A stretch of DNA of 64,000 bases. Source: Pholiota molesta (Eukaryota; Basidiomycota; Agaricomycetes; Agaricales; Strophariaceae). Below, piece after piece: positions 10,432 to 23,200 of the stretch. Below the pieces are notes generated by a model that saw nothing but the letters and a program-made list of their open reading frames with translations, searched no databases and was not told the origin of the DNA. The stretch spans positions 26,659 to 90,658 of the forward strand of contig JACGCK010000179.1 in assembly GCA_014925825.1 (NCBI GenBank). The letters run 5' to 3'. Made by a program: the position numbers and the translations under genes. Position 1 is the first letter of the stretch, and each line of letters opens with the position of its first letter.

Positions 10432-12404
10432 CTAGACAGGATAAACAGTTAAGACGGACCTGCCCTCGCGATCGACCTACAACGAAAGAAAGTCAACGAT
10501 GCATACACAAAAAACGTGAGGTAAAGCCAAAGAAAACACCCAAATACCGTATATGCGGCTGGAAGCCTATTCGCATAGATACTCTCAAGCTAAAAGTGGT
10601 AGACGTACATTTATACCGATAATTCCATCCGCATAGAGCATGTAAACTGGGCGAATCTCCTTGAGGGCCAGCGTTGATCGCACGCATGGGAGATGCGTCT
10701 CGACGTCGTCAAGAAAGAGCGGCACATCCTCCTTGCGTGTACTGGACGGCAACAAGCGCCCAGGGTGCCCCTTTGCGGCCGCGGCTGTTGAAGGGGCATC
10801 CAGCACGCCCTTTGCGGAGAGCACGGCTGCTAGGGAGAAATCCAAGAGGTCGACGGCGTGGGGGCGCTCTGGCGTGTTCCCCTTCACAACGGCACGTTGG
10901 CCATAGACACATCTGCACGAGAAATACGGAATGTGAGCACTGCGCATATCCTCAACGTCCACAAAGCGAGTATATCCACCTTTTCCAGAGCGACCCATCA
11001 TGCGGATGGGAAGTAAGAACCACGCGCGTGTTCAGCGGGCCCCATTCCGCCCAGGGGATATTCAGCGGCGCATGCTCCTGGGCCATACGCGCGCGGCGGG
11101 CGTACATTAGGAGCACGCGCTGGTGCAGGAACACGTTCACATACCGAACCCGATGTTCCCCCACATCCATCGGGTGGTTGTACTGCACGGTGAACATGTG
11201 TAGGCGGTGATCGTCGTGTATCGTGAATGGTGTATGCGGGAGGGGGTTCGCCTCAACGGGGCCAGCATGGCTGACGATTCCGCGGATGGAGATGCCAGGG
11301 GAGGTGGGCGGAAGATGAAGTGTAGCGAGGTGCACTGCCTGGGTAGTCGTCGCGTGGGATCGTACAAGCTTGTATAGCTGAATCGCGCCGCAGATGGCTT
11401 CCGTCGTAATGAAGAAGTACGTGGAATCGAGAAGCCGGAAGTCATATTCCAATGAGGGAGGGCAGTGATCAAAAGATGCAGAGGTATCCTTTATAATTAA
11501 CGTCAAATATGTTACAAACTAGCGTAAAATGTGGGCGCACCAATAGCAGATCCGATGTCATCCAGTCCCATACCAATGCGCGCGCCTTCCCTCCAGCATA
11601 GTGGAAATGAACGGCAACGACGCTGTACGCAATTTGAAGAACGGAAATGGTGTACTCATTCTCTTGGCGATGTTGCGGAACAACCGTAAACTGAAAGGGG
11701 CTTTGCTGCGCCTGCGGATGAATAGCATTGGTAGATATAGCCCGAATGTGAATGTGGACGATACGCGTGTCGGTCATCGATGGTGCGCTACGAATGGTTA
11801 ACCTCAAGATTGTTGAACTACAAGATAATACACAGGCACTCACGTCCCGTCGTCCTCTACAAACACCATCAAATCCTGTGTCGGATCCATCGTGAACTGC
11901 CCTTCTAAGAGATTTTCATCCAGGGGTCTTCGATTCAGGGGTCTTTGAATCGTGCGTTGAGTGGCATTGCTGGCGGTAGGTAACCATATAATTTCAAAGT
12001 GATCCGGCTCGCTGCTCGCAGTAGCGAAAGCGCCTCCGGCGAGCTCGAATACATCACCATCAGGCTGCGTCCGCACAGTACGAGGCCCTTTCGTCTCGAG
12101 TGCCAGCCACGGCCGACGTCGGCGCATAAGGGACGCGATGCGTTCTGTGTGGTTAAGCGATGTTCCGCCATCTTCGAGGCCGTCCAGGTGCAGCTGAATA
12201 GTATACGCCAGCAAAGAGGAACCTTTGAGGGTGTCGTAGATGGACGTGCACGTCTGTGCGATCCTGTGGTTTTAGCCTCTTCCGCAGAGTTCATAGCGAT
12301 GTACATAATCTCACCGTCGCACAGCGGATGAGCGAAACAGCATCGAGGTTGGAAAGGATCTGGATATGTAGCTCTTGCGGTAAATCGCAGAAATCGTTCG
12401 CCAT
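10432..12404 (-). CDS. F-box family protein, paralog A (six exons)
   Basis: Exons on the minus strand: 12404-12315, 12253-11844, 11787-11541, 11488-10980, 10912-10609, 10476-10432, giving about 534 residues without a break. Exon 1 encodes a minimal F-box (LPQELHIQILSNLDAVSLIR), ending one base before GTGAG. Exon 2 has YTIQLHLDGLEDGGTS and closes with MDPTQDLMVFVEDD. Exon 3 ends with VWDWMTSDLLL. Exon 4 carries LLDSTYFF, LATLHLPPT and NVFLHQRVLLMYARRAR. Exon 5 has VYGQRAV, LLDFSLAAVLSAKG, DDVETHLPCV and YADGI. The last exon is 15 codons and ends YPV-stop. F-box proteins recruit substrates to SCF ligases; the C-terminal part with regularly spaced WDW and LLD motifs may be a propeller, but this is inference. 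This is the only one of the five paralogs on the minus strand. Confidence 0.85.
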
Positions 12405-12949
12405 TTCAGAAGGGAATCAATGAAGTGGATGGTCCAGGCTTGTAGACTGCGGACGCAGATCTCAAAGGACATTTGTGTTTTTCTTTGGACAATTGATATC
12501 ATTCCCACACACACGCTTCTCGTGCTTGGCCCTGATGCCAGCATAGCAAACTTTAAAACTGAAGCTCATGAGGATGTCCCATACTGTCACCAATTTGTCC
12601 TTGAAATATCGCTACGCAGCTACTACCTTGTAGCGTGAAAAGATATGAAACTGAATGAACGACCTGTAACATCGCCCAATTCGCACCCTCCTTCGGAGAG
12701 GAGCACGGTACGTCTGCTGCTCACGAGAGGGCGCCTGCTGCTCACGGAAGGGCGGCGGCCGGGCTCAGTACGTCTGCTGAATCCTGTCGAAGGCACGGCG
12801 GTGACGTGGTGCAGCAACCCCTCCGCGAGCGGTCAGGGTATGTATCCAATACCGCATCAGCTTTTAGACTTTTCATGGATTATGTAAAGGCTCTGTTCAG
12901 TACGACGAGTTTGAGATATCATTTTATCATTTTATTACCGGAATAATAA
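12405..12949. other. Upstream region of F-box paralog A
   Basis: Holds the promoter of paralog A, including CTGCGTCCGCAG (minus-strand reading, near 12447-12458), which resembles the motif upstream of the other paralogs. A GC-rich patch at 12710-12835 repeats CTGCTGCTCACG-like units two or three times. No further coding sequence is evident. Confidence 0.45.
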
Positions 12950-14705
12950 ATTCGCATCCAACACCAAAGCAGCACCCCCGCACGCGAGCTTTCATATACA
13001 AAAGAAGATCGGTTTCCACCATGTGAGCACATACTTTGTCCGGCCATCAGCGCCAGCGTAGTGCATGGCCCCGACGAGTCGCTGAGAACCGCATGTTCTC
13101 AGTCGGCACCAAGATAAAGGGAGGATGACGTGGATCCGACCTCCTTTAAAGAGAATCGTCGGGAGGGGTGCAGGTGAGACTCCAGCGAGTGGATGGCCCG
13201 GGAAAGTAGGAAAGCTCTCAAAACGAAATCAATTCACTCACAATATCCGCCCATCCATTAAATGTGGCGTTCATACAGTGCTGCTCTTGGACACAGTTAG
13301 TGCTGGTTAAAGTAGTGCTCTACAATAACCGATAGAATACCGTAGCCCTAACCAGAGGGGCCCTCGATCCTGGAAAGCCTCTGGTGCGCCGCCGACGCAC
13401 GAAGTCATCGAAGACGAACGATCTCTGCGCTGTTGACTTGCACATGGGCTCGATTCGATCATCTGCTGGCAGAGATCAGATAGAGCGGTTATAATTAGGT
13501 TGAGCCCGGGACGGAGGGCTTGCACGGATAGCGTACGAGATACCGCATGCCTTGGTCATACTTACCATGAACCGAAGATTAAGGGTCGGAGCCATGAATG
13601 AGTAGCCCCAGCAAACAACGACATCTAGTTCAAGCGAAATTCGGCAGTTGACGAGTGGGAAGTGGAGTTCTGGTATTTAGATGGATATCATAGATGAACA
13701 AGAGGTGGAAGGCGCCTTGGTTGTGGGGTTGGTCTTGGTGGAAGCGATGAGTGGGAATACGTGAGTAGGCAAGGATGTCCCGGGCCGGATTCAGAGTCCG
13801 TGCGCAATGTTCTCACCGCAGACTCTGACCTCGTTTTACTGCCACACATCACGCTCATCGTCTGCAATCCAGAGGAGCGCATTGGATATAGGCCGTTCTC
13901 TACGTTAGTAGTTCCGCCGACGGACACAGCACAGGAGATGTCTCTCTACCCGGTCGCTCAAACGTCCCAGTGTGTTGCTCTCTGCCCACCCCTATTACGC
14001 TCACCTCCACCTATCTACAGTATACCTCACTAGAATACCATCTCCCCGTGGTCTACGCGCCCAAGCCCCATGACGCGAACTCACTGCCAATACCCAGCGC
14101 CTCCTACCCTCTTCAACGCGCCCTCCAACTGCATCGGCGCGTGTGCCCGTCGTCTCCTACTCGCACCTCTCCTCCTCCCAGGCGCACATTCCAGCTGTCG
14201 TAGCGTCCACCACACGCCCCTCTCCACCATCTGCACCCCAACCCTCCCACCAGCCAGACTATGCCCCATCCCGATGCCACATCGCCGTCCTTTGCGATTT
14301 GGCCTGGGCGGGTCCATCCACGGTCATTTCGTTCGGCCTGTGGGGAAACCGTGCCCATGAGCCTCCCAAAGAAATATGCGGAGTGGCTCGGTGTACGGGT
14401 GAATGTCGCGGTGGCAAGGAAGGCGCGACTTGAAAATGGATGAGGAGGCGAGGAGATCCGTGGAACGTGTGGTGACGGGACGGCCGCTGAGGAGTGTGGA
14501 TGGTCAGTGATGCGGATCCGGGGGCGGAGAGGTGCACGAGCAAGGCGGGGACGGTAGTATGTGGGATGTAAGTACACGCGCCGTTGATGTGACGATCGTG
14601 CCCTGGCATCGTTCGTAGCTCAGGGAAACTTCGGATGTTTAGCGCACCTTCCCCTGTGCCCTCCGTACTCCTCCTACTCCCGGTCTTCGTATCCATCCAC
14701 GCCAT
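12950..14705 (+). repeat. Dispersed repeat R, copy 1 (near complete)
   Basis: Non-coding, degenerate repeat with modules in a fixed order that recur elsewhere in the window. Module 1 (about 12950-13560) contains CCAGCGYAGTGCATGGC followed by a hairpin CTGAGAAC-N5-GTTCTCAG (13082-13102) and later GGGCCCTCGATCCTGGAA. Module 2 starts with GGGCCGGATTCAGAGTCCG (13784 on) and continues with GCAATCCAGAGG, CATCGGCGCGTG, CATTCCAGCTG, and GGGCGGGTCCATCCACGGTC. Module 3 (about 14437-14705) includes GACGGGACGGCCG and CCCGGTCTTCGTA. Copies lie at 17340/24233, 29400, 30165, 30520 (minus), 31860, 36950, 41400 and 46670. There is no intact ORF and I could not define ends or target-site duplications. Confidence 0.65.
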
Positions 14706-15599
14706 GCACGACGCATGCGTAAACCCTCTTCCTCCGATATCCTGCTGGACTTTCGACGCCGACACTGCTATCGAAGACTTAGGGGAACCCTAAACCGAAG
14801 CACCGTGCCACGCACTCAATGGTAATCTGGTAAACTATCCGTCCTCCATCGCCGTCCCACACTAACACACCTATGCACCCCCTAGTGCGAGCGACACACT
14901 ATCAAGCACCGCACCGCCGTCCCCAGTCGCCGCCCTGCGTCCGCCGCCATCCGCGCCCAGCCACCTCCAAATCCCGCCGCCATCCATCCTATGCACCCCT
15001 CCAGGGCCTCCGCCTCCCAGCCACCCCCTCTCGGCGCGTCGTGCCTCGAAATCAAATCGCGTCTGCCACGAAGCGCTGCGGCGCTGGACCCGAAGGTGCG
15101 GCGCGCGGGGAGCCATGCCATGCCCCACCGCAGATGGTCGCGCGCCCGACGTGTGCGGGCGTTCGGCTGTGCGCCCCATCCTCGGCGCCTTCGCAGTGCA
15201 CCTTGATGCCCGCCGCGGGGTGCTACTATGTCGCGGTGCGGAGCGTCATGGCCGGCGCCTCCGTTGCGCTTCCGCAGGCCACTTCCTCTTACCGCCGCCT
15301 GACGGACGCGAGAGCGCAGGTCGACGCGGGGATGGCTGCTGGACCGTTCTCTTGTTTGAAAGGAGGGGGAAGGAGGAGGGAGGAGACGTAGGATTAGTGC
15401 GGCGTCGTCGACTTTGCGGATCTATGGACGGTGGTGGTATGGATATCAGAATTCTCGACGCTTATTGTAGCTCCTTTATTGAATAATATGAACTTTCAAA
15501 CAAAATAATGTGCATTCGAAATGATTATAAGACATTTTCGATGGGGATTGACCACGAGGCTTGCTTCGTTTGCCCTGCGATGAGTACAGATGAGTTTAA
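14706..15599. other. GC-rich non-coding spacer
   Basis: Overlapping short open frames exist on both strands because of high GC, but none shows a recognisable motif or plausible splicing. Treated as non-coding. Confidence 0.4.
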
Positions 15600-16330
15600 G
15601 GAGAGCTAGACTACATATCTTTGAGTAGTGCCACTCGATGACGATAAAATGGCCATGCTCTGTACCCACGAGGCTTCATCCCCTAATCCGAATCACGATA
15701 CCGACAGCATGCTAACGGATTTCGGGGTAAGCTGTGCGATTCGTTGGGAAGCCCATTGTTCTCCCGTTATCTCGCATTTCGGGGAGACATTGATCGCTAC
15801 TGTGTACTCCGGAGCTCGAACGCACCGCGCGAGACTGTGGACATGAGATCGAGCATGAGGTTATATCAATGATTAAGATGTGTCTTCGAAGCCATTGTTT
15901 CTGGATAACAGCACATGTGTGGTCCTCGTTCGCTCGCCCCACCGAAGTACGGCACATAGCCATCCATCCGTTCGGAGTCTACGAAAACGACATCCACTTT
16001 TCATATTGTTCGATGATTTAGGAGGTGCCACTCGAGTACACACAATTCTCTGTCCTATCGATTAAAAGACATAATATGAGTTTTCGCTGCCTCCGCAAGT
16101 ATAAAATAGTGGGTTTTTGGTCTACTATGCCTTAGTCCAAGTCCATCGACCGCTCTCGCAAATCCAATGGCCCCCAATTCCACGCCCTCACACAGCTCTA
16201 CCTCGTACATTCGTACATCTTTGATGACATTGACGACTGTCCCAGGTACTGTTCTCCCGCCCTTTTGATGTGCTCTACCCGCCGAGCTAATTTTCTTTAG
16301 GCCTCGAGCAGGCGGCGGGACTAGCTCCAT
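15600..16330 (+). repeat. Duplicated segment S, copy 1 (decayed gene 5' end and promoter)
   Basis: Similar throughout to 28085-28640. Shared blocks in the same order are GAGTAGTGCCACTCGATGA, the GACATGAGATCGAGCATGAGG-like block, TGTTCGATGATTTAGGAGGTG, CTGTCCTATCGATT, a TATAAA-like stretch near 16100-16106, GACCGCTCTCGC and ACATCTTTGATGACATTGACG. In both copies an ATG follows the ACCGCTCTCGC-like block (16166 here, 28545 there). Here the frame is soon lost. The pair looks like two diverged copies of one promoter plus the first exon of an unknown gene. Confidence 0.55.
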
Positions 16331-17339
16331 CTGCGTCTCGGAAGGAAAATACAGTGGACAAAGTATGTAGAACTACTTTAATCTGCGCAGTGCCAAATCG
16401 CTCATCTTCCATCCCCGCAGAGGCCCCATCCCAAGGAGTACCACGTCTGGTCAGACGATTGGCGTCGCGTATGACTTTCGGGGCGTGGCATCGCGGCTCC
16501 CAGCTGAGGGTGCAATTCCCGCAGAGGCCACATATCAAGGATGGAGTGCCCAAGTTCAAGAAACATAAAAATAGCATCACGCAGTCTTCTGGAGAAGCGT
16601 TCGATAAGGGGAGAAACCGATATTCCTAGTTTCCCCAGTTTACCAGTTGTAGTTTCTTTATATTGGTCTCAAATCCCTCTGCATCGACCCAAAACCCCAT
16701 ACAGGAGTTGCCGCCCAAACCATTACCCCAATTCCCTTCAGTGCACATACTCATACAACCCACACATTTATCATTTAGATTCCCTCCCTTAAGTACCATT
16801 GACGTCGACTTGTATTAATATTACACCTTCCGCTCCGCAGATACCAAGTATGTATGTCGCTATTTTTTATGGTAGTGAAAGAGCTACTTTCTAGGTAGCT
16901 GTACACTTCTTCTATGGATAGTAGTCGATCAGATTGATAGGATCATTGACTGAAGAATAGCTATACCGACGACAACAACAGATCGTAAAATGGTTTGTTA
17001 TATTAATGTCAAATGAACATGCCCGATGATTGAGTACCGCCAATAGTCTTGTATACACTCGTCGCAGATCCGCCTCTTTGATGAGGAAGTGAATTGCTCA
17101 ATAGGTAACTGCATGCACCGCGCTTCATCTATTTTCTTACATTGGTTTGTGGTTATCTACTGATTTAGGAATAGTATATACCATCAGCCTCATTCGGTCG
17201 AAAACGTGAAAAACAAACAGCCCATCGCAAGATACCGGTGTCATGACTAGAAGGGTTAGATAGGTATATACGCAACGCGTTCACCGTAATTAATATACAC
17301 AGCAGATATCCAATAAGACACAATCATATTAATTATCCT
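16331..17339. other. AT-rich intergenic stretch
   Basis: About 1 kb with no credible coding sequence. The part from 16800 to 17340 is AT-rich with many short direct repeats of no clear order. I see nothing else. Confidence 0.4.
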
Positions 17340-17940
17340 CAATATCAAAGCAGCGCCTCGCTCCAAATGCCTTCCAAAGAAGGTCAATTTTTACAACTGG
17401 GAGTTTCCCTACACCACCTTTATCAGGCCACCGGAACCAGCGCAGTGCATGGCTCCGGCGAAGTGGCTGAGAACACGCATGCATTCTCAGTTGACACCAG
17501 GTCAAAGGTAAGCAGCTTGTGGAACCGACCTTCTTTTGAGAGCGTCGTCGGAGGGAGATGCAGCCACACGAGGGGATGGCGCAGGAAAGTGGAAAAATTC
17601 TCGAGACGAGACGGGAACTGTCGGGGTACTCACGATATACCTCCACCCATTGAGTTCGGCGTCCGTACAGCACCCTTTGGCACAGTAAGCACTGGTAAAC
17701 TAAGTGCTCTACAACAATCGAAAGGATACAGAAGCGCTCAGCTAGAGGGGCATTTGATCCTGAAAACTCTGTGGCGGCTCCCAGGTGCACGAAGTTCATG
17801 GAGAGGAACGATTATTGGAAGGTTGACAGTTGCGCATTCGATGTGTTCAGCCGCTGGAAGAGATAGGGGAATGATTAGGCTAGACTTGAAGCTTGAATCC
17901 ACCATATTCGAACCGAAGCATTGATTTTTGCGACGCATGT
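17340..17940 (+). repeat. Repeat R, copy 2, left half (interrupted by LINE)
   Basis: Module 1 of repeat R, with CCGGAACCAGCGCAGTGC, the CTGAGAAC..TTCTCAG hairpin (17468-17490) and AGAGGGGCATTTGATCC. Module 2 of the same copy appears only at 24233 after the LINE, showing that the LINE inserted into R. The exact left junction is not resolvable; I place it near 17940. Confidence 0.6.
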
Positions 17941-18385
17941 AAAATTACTTAGATACCACCACCATCAAATCCTGACCCCCGTTCAAAAACCCTCCTCGAG
18001 CACCCCACCAAACCCCAGGTGGCACAGTGACGAGCGCAGTGAACGGTACAGTCAGCCCCTTTGATCCAGTGGGCGGTACACGTAAAACTCCCAATAAATA
18101 CGTGAGATAGGAAGCCCAAACGCCGCAACAGACCTCACGCTGTCGCCGGCTGGCCTCCTTAGATACAACCACTACATACCATCCATAAGTACCCTTGTAG
18201 ACGCCCTTCCCAGTCATCGAGCACATCCCTGGCACGGTACAAGGCACGTAGTGAGCTGGAAGTGGTGGTGCGCTGGCACTGACCTCTTATCAGCCCCATC
18301 AGCTCCAATCCACAACGTCCACTCGCCCTCTGCCCCCCGCTCTGCCTGTACCTTCCCGCGTCTATCTAGCGAATACAATCCTCCC

Positions 18386-19987
18386 ATGCCTAACCACTCC
18401 CTTGTTCGACCCATCTCTACCAGCTACGCCAGCAGTGGTCGTTATCGCACGGATCGGCCATCGATAAGACTCCCTCCCCAACACGGACGCTCCGCATCGG
18501 AGGATCTCGGGATGGCCCCCACCATCCTGTACTTTAACGGTGTGCTACAACCTGAGCAGTCCGCCTCTCGCCCGCCTCCTGCAGCGCCCGCTACCGAGAG
18601 ACTGCGTGAGTCATCTTCTGAGCAACACGATACATGTTGGCTGACACAGTACCAGACGCCCCCGATGTCTAGCCCTGCAGACGACCTCCCCCAAGTCACC
18701 TCCCTCGACGACATCGTAAAGCGCGTGGAGGCGACGCTGGACATCCCTATCACCTCCGCGTCTACTCCTCCTGCGGCCCCTCCACCGGTACCTGCACGCA
18801 CCCAACTATCACCAAACGTCCCCTCGGTGGTGACACGTGCTGCTGCAGGGCAAGCCAACCGCCCACTCACTCGCCAAGCTACGCTCCTCAACACGACGAG
18901 CTCTGCCACGCGCATCTCGGACGAGTCCACCATCGACTCGTTCACCATCAGTCCCTCCGAGCCAGGCGATCCACCTGCGTCCCCCACACCAACGCCCAGC
19001 CGGAAGGGCAAAGGCAAGGAGAACGCTGTCGCCTCCTCCTCTGGTACGAAATCCGCCTCGCCCAAGAAAGCCTCCACTGCGAAGGACGACAGCGCCGCTG
19101 TCCGACGCCTCGACTCTACCATGGGATCCATCGCGGCGAGGGTCGAAGGGAACCATTTGGAGGTATCCGAGGACATCGCCACCCTTCGTGCCCACATCGC
19201 ATCACTCGCCTCGGATGTCCAATCCCTCCAGGCCTCCCCCCCCCAGGCTACCCCTGACCCCCGCCTCAATGATGTTGTCAACGCCACCAACCAGATCACG
19301 CAGGCGGTGGTGGCTCTGCGCTCACAAACTGCCTCCATGGCAGCTGCCATCGAAGCGAGCCAGGCTCAGGTGGCATCTATCTCCCACACCATGCAGGAGA
19401 TCATGCAGCAAGTCCGTGCAATCTCTGCGGGCCAGCCTGCCAGCCTCCCTGACGTCGTCCCTGCAGCTACGCGCTCCCGCACCGGAGATACCCCCACATC
19501 CACCCTCGTCCCAATCGCTCCTGGCCCACATGCCCACCAGACAGCTCCTGCCGTCCAGCCCTTCTCATTCACTGCTCCGGCGGGCGCTCCCTCCTATCCC
19601 ATGCCATCTCCGATGCCGGGTTCGCCCGCTGCGACCACTGGCGTCCCACCAGCACCTGCCCCGACAAACATCAACGGCCTCCCTGTAGCCCCGCCTGCGC
19701 ACCAAGCTCGCAACCGCCCTGTGGATGGTGGGGTACAGGTCCTCTTCGGGCCCATGTCCTGGGATAAGGACATCACCGGCCAATTCCGTACCCTGATGCA
19801 AAGGACACCGAATGGCCACCTCATTGCCCCCGATAGCGTTAGGGCACAGCGGCTGCAAAGCAACAGACAATACATCATCGTTACCTTCAACCGCGCCGCC
19901 GACGCCATTACCTTCATCAACAACTGGTCCGCCGCCCCTCCCGCTGGCTACGAGGTCGCTACTGCCTCGCTCATGCAGGGAAACTAG
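18386..19987 (+). CDS. LINE ORF1 protein
   Basis: About 533 residues from the first in-frame ATG; the frame is also open upstream to a GTG at 18251. It is rich in Pro, Ser, Ala and Thr. A Lys-rich patch (SRKGKGKENAVA) and a KKAST stretch near the middle could bind nucleic acid. Residues about 230-400 are predicted helical/coiled-coil by eye (regular Ile/Leu/Val spacing in LRAHIASLASDVQSL and AAIEASQAQVASISHTMQEI). The last 90 residues (VQVLFGPMSWDK ... RQYIIVTFNRAADAITFINNW) resemble the compact C-terminal fold of fungal LINE ORF1 proteins. ORF1 proteins package LINE RNA. There is no Cys-His knuckle. ORF1 and ORF2 are in different frames with a gap of about 100 nt. Confidence 0.75.
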   Translation: MPNHSLVRPISTSYASSGRYRTDRPSIRLPPQHGRSASEDLGMAPTILYFNGVLQPEQSASRPPPAAPATERLRESSSEQHDTCWLTQYQTPPMSSPADDLPQVTSLDDIVKRVEATLDIPITSASTPPAAPPPVPARTQLSPNVPSVVTRAAAGQANRPLTRQATLLNTTSSATRISDESTIDSFTISPSEPGDPPASPTPTPSRKGKGKENAVASSSGTKSASPKKASTAKDDSAAVRRLDSTMGSIAARVEGNHLEVSEDIATLRAHIASLASDVQSLQASPPQATPDPRLNDVVNATNQITQAVVALRSQTASMAAAIEASQAQVASISHTMQEIMQQVRAISAGQPASLPDVVPAATRSRTGDTPTSTLVPIAPGPHAHQTAPAVQPFSFTAPAGAPSYPMPSPMPGSPAATTGVPPAPAPTNINGLPVAPPAHQARNRPVDGGVQVLFGPMSWDKDITGQFRTLMQRTPNGHLIAPDSVRAQRLQSNRQYIIVTFNRAADAITFINNWSAAPPAGYEVATASLMQGN

Positions 19988-20207
19988 TTAGGGCAGGACA
20001 TGTAGACATCGGACTCGCTTCTCAAAGTATCGTAGTCACTGGTACTACTGTAGATACATCTCCTAGTGCAACCACCCCCACTCACACTAAAAGTACTGTA
20101 GGGCTGCCCTCTACCGTAGATATATTTCAAAATGCACAAAGTCCCCCGCGTCGTCCGCACTGCTCCGCATTCTGAGCTGGAACATTGATGGCAACACTGC
20201 CCTGAAA

Positions 20208-23200
20208 ATGTCCTGCCCGTCATTCCTCCGTAAAATTACCAACTTCGACATCATATTCCTGCAAGAAACCCACCTCTCCACAAATGAACATGAATCCCTC
20301 GCACTTCCGAGAGGGTACAATCCACTAAGCATAACACGAAAGTACACTCAAACCTACCGCCGTCAATTCGGAGGTATCCTCGCTCTTGTCCGGGAAGGAC
20401 TTGACTTCAGTCTACGGCGTGACCTTTCCAGCCCAGACATCATGGTGCTTGAATCTGCTGACCTGATACTGGTAAATGCATACATACTACCTCCTCAGAG
20501 TGTCTGGAACATGTTCACAACAGTAGACCCCTTCCAAAAATTCACAGAAACCCTACTGGCGCTGGCTGAAACCAACAAACCCCTTGCTATCTTGGGAGAT
20601 ATAAATGCGAGAACGTCCTGTCTCACCCCATCGGGTGTAACAAGGCTCTCTGCGGACGCCGAGCGCCCTGCTTCTCAAAGAGGTAAAGCCTTAGTTGACC
20701 TTTGCAAGCACACAAACATGATCATCCTGAATGGCCTCCCCATGTTTGGGCCGAACAACTCTGGGTTCACATCCTTCCAAGCAACCGGCAGTGCCGTTGT
20801 GGACTATGCTATCATTAGGGCAGAGGATCAGTCCCTTGTGAGGCGCCTTGAAATTCTCGCACAGGACTGCTCTGTGTCCGATCATGCTGCGCTCGCCCTA
20901 TTCACGAATATTGCTATCATGCCACAGGATACAAGCCGCTCCCTTAAGCGGAAGAGGATGGAGCAGCCCCCGCTACCAGATGACACCGACCTAGACAAAT
21001 TATATATAGAGACACTTGCCTCACGTCCAACTGATGAACAATTCATCGCAAATGTGTATGGGGGAGTACATGTTAAATCCACACCAATTGATATCTACAT
21101 ATACAGCATTGAGAATAAAGTATTAAACCAATGCCATGCTGCTGCAGGCATATATTGGGGGCAAAACAACAGTAATAACCTGGCCCTCCGTGCACATGGG
21201 AAACAAACGGCCGACCGGGCTGAACTCTTAGCGCTACACAACATTGTGCGCAGAGTACGTATCACCCGCGCAATTCAGGTGTTCACCACACGCTGCACTT
21301 TATATACCGTCCTCCTCACAAATATACGACAGGCTGTTAAAGCAAAATGGAACATACCGAACGGGGACATCATCTCAGCACTGACAGATCTGATCAAAAA
21401 AAGAGTCGCTGCAATCACCCTTACCCAGCTAGATTCCAGACTGGAGAACAATAGCCTGACTTGTGCAAAGGGTCTCGCTGAGGAGGGTCTGCTACTCCCA
21501 CTGAAATCTGAAGCAATCTTGAATACTGTAATGGCCCCAGACAAGAATGCTGAAAATTGGCCATCTGGGTGCTTAGATACTCCTAAAATAAGCGGATCGG
21601 TCCTTAAGCAGGTGGAAAACCCAGGTCCCAGCTCTGACCTAACAGATGATGCCAATCTCACAGTGAAAAGGGCCCGGACAGGGATCTATGAGAAACAGAA
21701 GGCTCTCAGAATCAAACTAATTGAAAGTGACTCTCCAGCCGCTCACTGGCGCATAATCAAAAATTTACTTGGCAGCAAAGACACCCCATCGGACTTCTCT
21801 CCAGATGACCTCAGGCAGACATTTGAGGCCAGAATGAACCCCATTATACCGACACCGCTGTCTTTCGATGCAGAGAAGTTGAAACTCGACAGAATACTTG
21901 CAGAAGCCATACCTGACCACACAGTAGACGTGACGCCCGAGCATGTCTTCTCACGATCAATAACTTCCGGGGAAGTAAAATCAGCCAAAGTGCACCTCAG
22001 AAAAAAATCGACAGTGTCAGCAGCTGGTCTGGATGATATTGACTATGATGACCTGCTGGAAATTGACGATGAGATACTGGCTGTCCTGTTCAACCGCTGC
22101 CTGTCAGACAATGATGCCCCATCTGTGTGGTTGAAGACAGTTCTCATCGGCATAATAAAAAGAGGCAAACCAAAAGACAAACCGGACAGCTACCGAGCGA
22201 TTGGTCTTGAAAGCTGTGCACTAAAACTGCTGACTCTACTAATCCACCAACGGCTTGTTGAGTGGTGCGAGTCCAATAATCTGCTGCCTGAATCACAAAA
22301 TGGTTTCCGGAGAGGATACAGGACAAACAATAATGTCTTTATTCTCAACTGTGCAATAGACCGTGCAAAAGCAGAGGGCAAAACATTATACGTGATCTTT
22401 GCAGACCTCAGCAATGCCTTTCCATCCACAGAGCAATCAACGCTGTGGATTAAACTTCAGGAAAGAGGTGCTGGTGGAAAGATGTTTGACTGGCTTCGCA
22501 TGCTCTACCAGAAAATGTCCTACACTGTGCAACACAATGGTGAACAGTCTGAAATATTTAGATCCACAATAGGTATCCTCATTGGGGACACCCTATCACC
22601 CCTTCTGTGGAATCTATATTTCGCTAACTTCATCCTGCCACCAGACAAGGACGACATTAAACTTGGTGGGTGCCTACTTGGCAACATGGAACAAGCTGAT
22701 GACATTATCCTCATATCAACATCTATCCTTGGTCTTCAGAGAAAGATGGATGTGCTCTGGAGATGGTGCCACAAAAACTTCATGATACTCAATGCAGTGA
22801 AATCATACATCATGATATTTGGCCCCTCCCCAAGAAACCTCCCTAAATTCAGGTTTAACAATGATGAGGTGGAGATTGTCCAGGAGCACACCTATGTTGG
22901 GGTTACCTTTAATTCCCAAGCCAGAAATATTTTCAAATCTCACTATGAGAAAAAAGTGAGCAAAGCACGACAGATTGGAGGACTCATCTTTGGGATGGAA
23001 TCAACCATTGGGCTACTCCCACCAGACGAAGGCATAATGCTATACATGGCCTTGGTTGATCCCCATCTCACACACGGAGCAGAGATATGCCTAGATATTA
23101 CCCAGAGCCACCTTCAACACCTGCAGGAGGTTCAGCTTGCATTCATACGGCGCCTACTCGGACTCCCAAATAACTCCACTAAAGTCGTGTTATTTACTGA

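Noticed and set aside
14081..15486. Many overlapping open frames on both strands
   Set aside because: They lie in repeat R and the GC-rich spacer, differ between R copies and lack conserved protein motifs.
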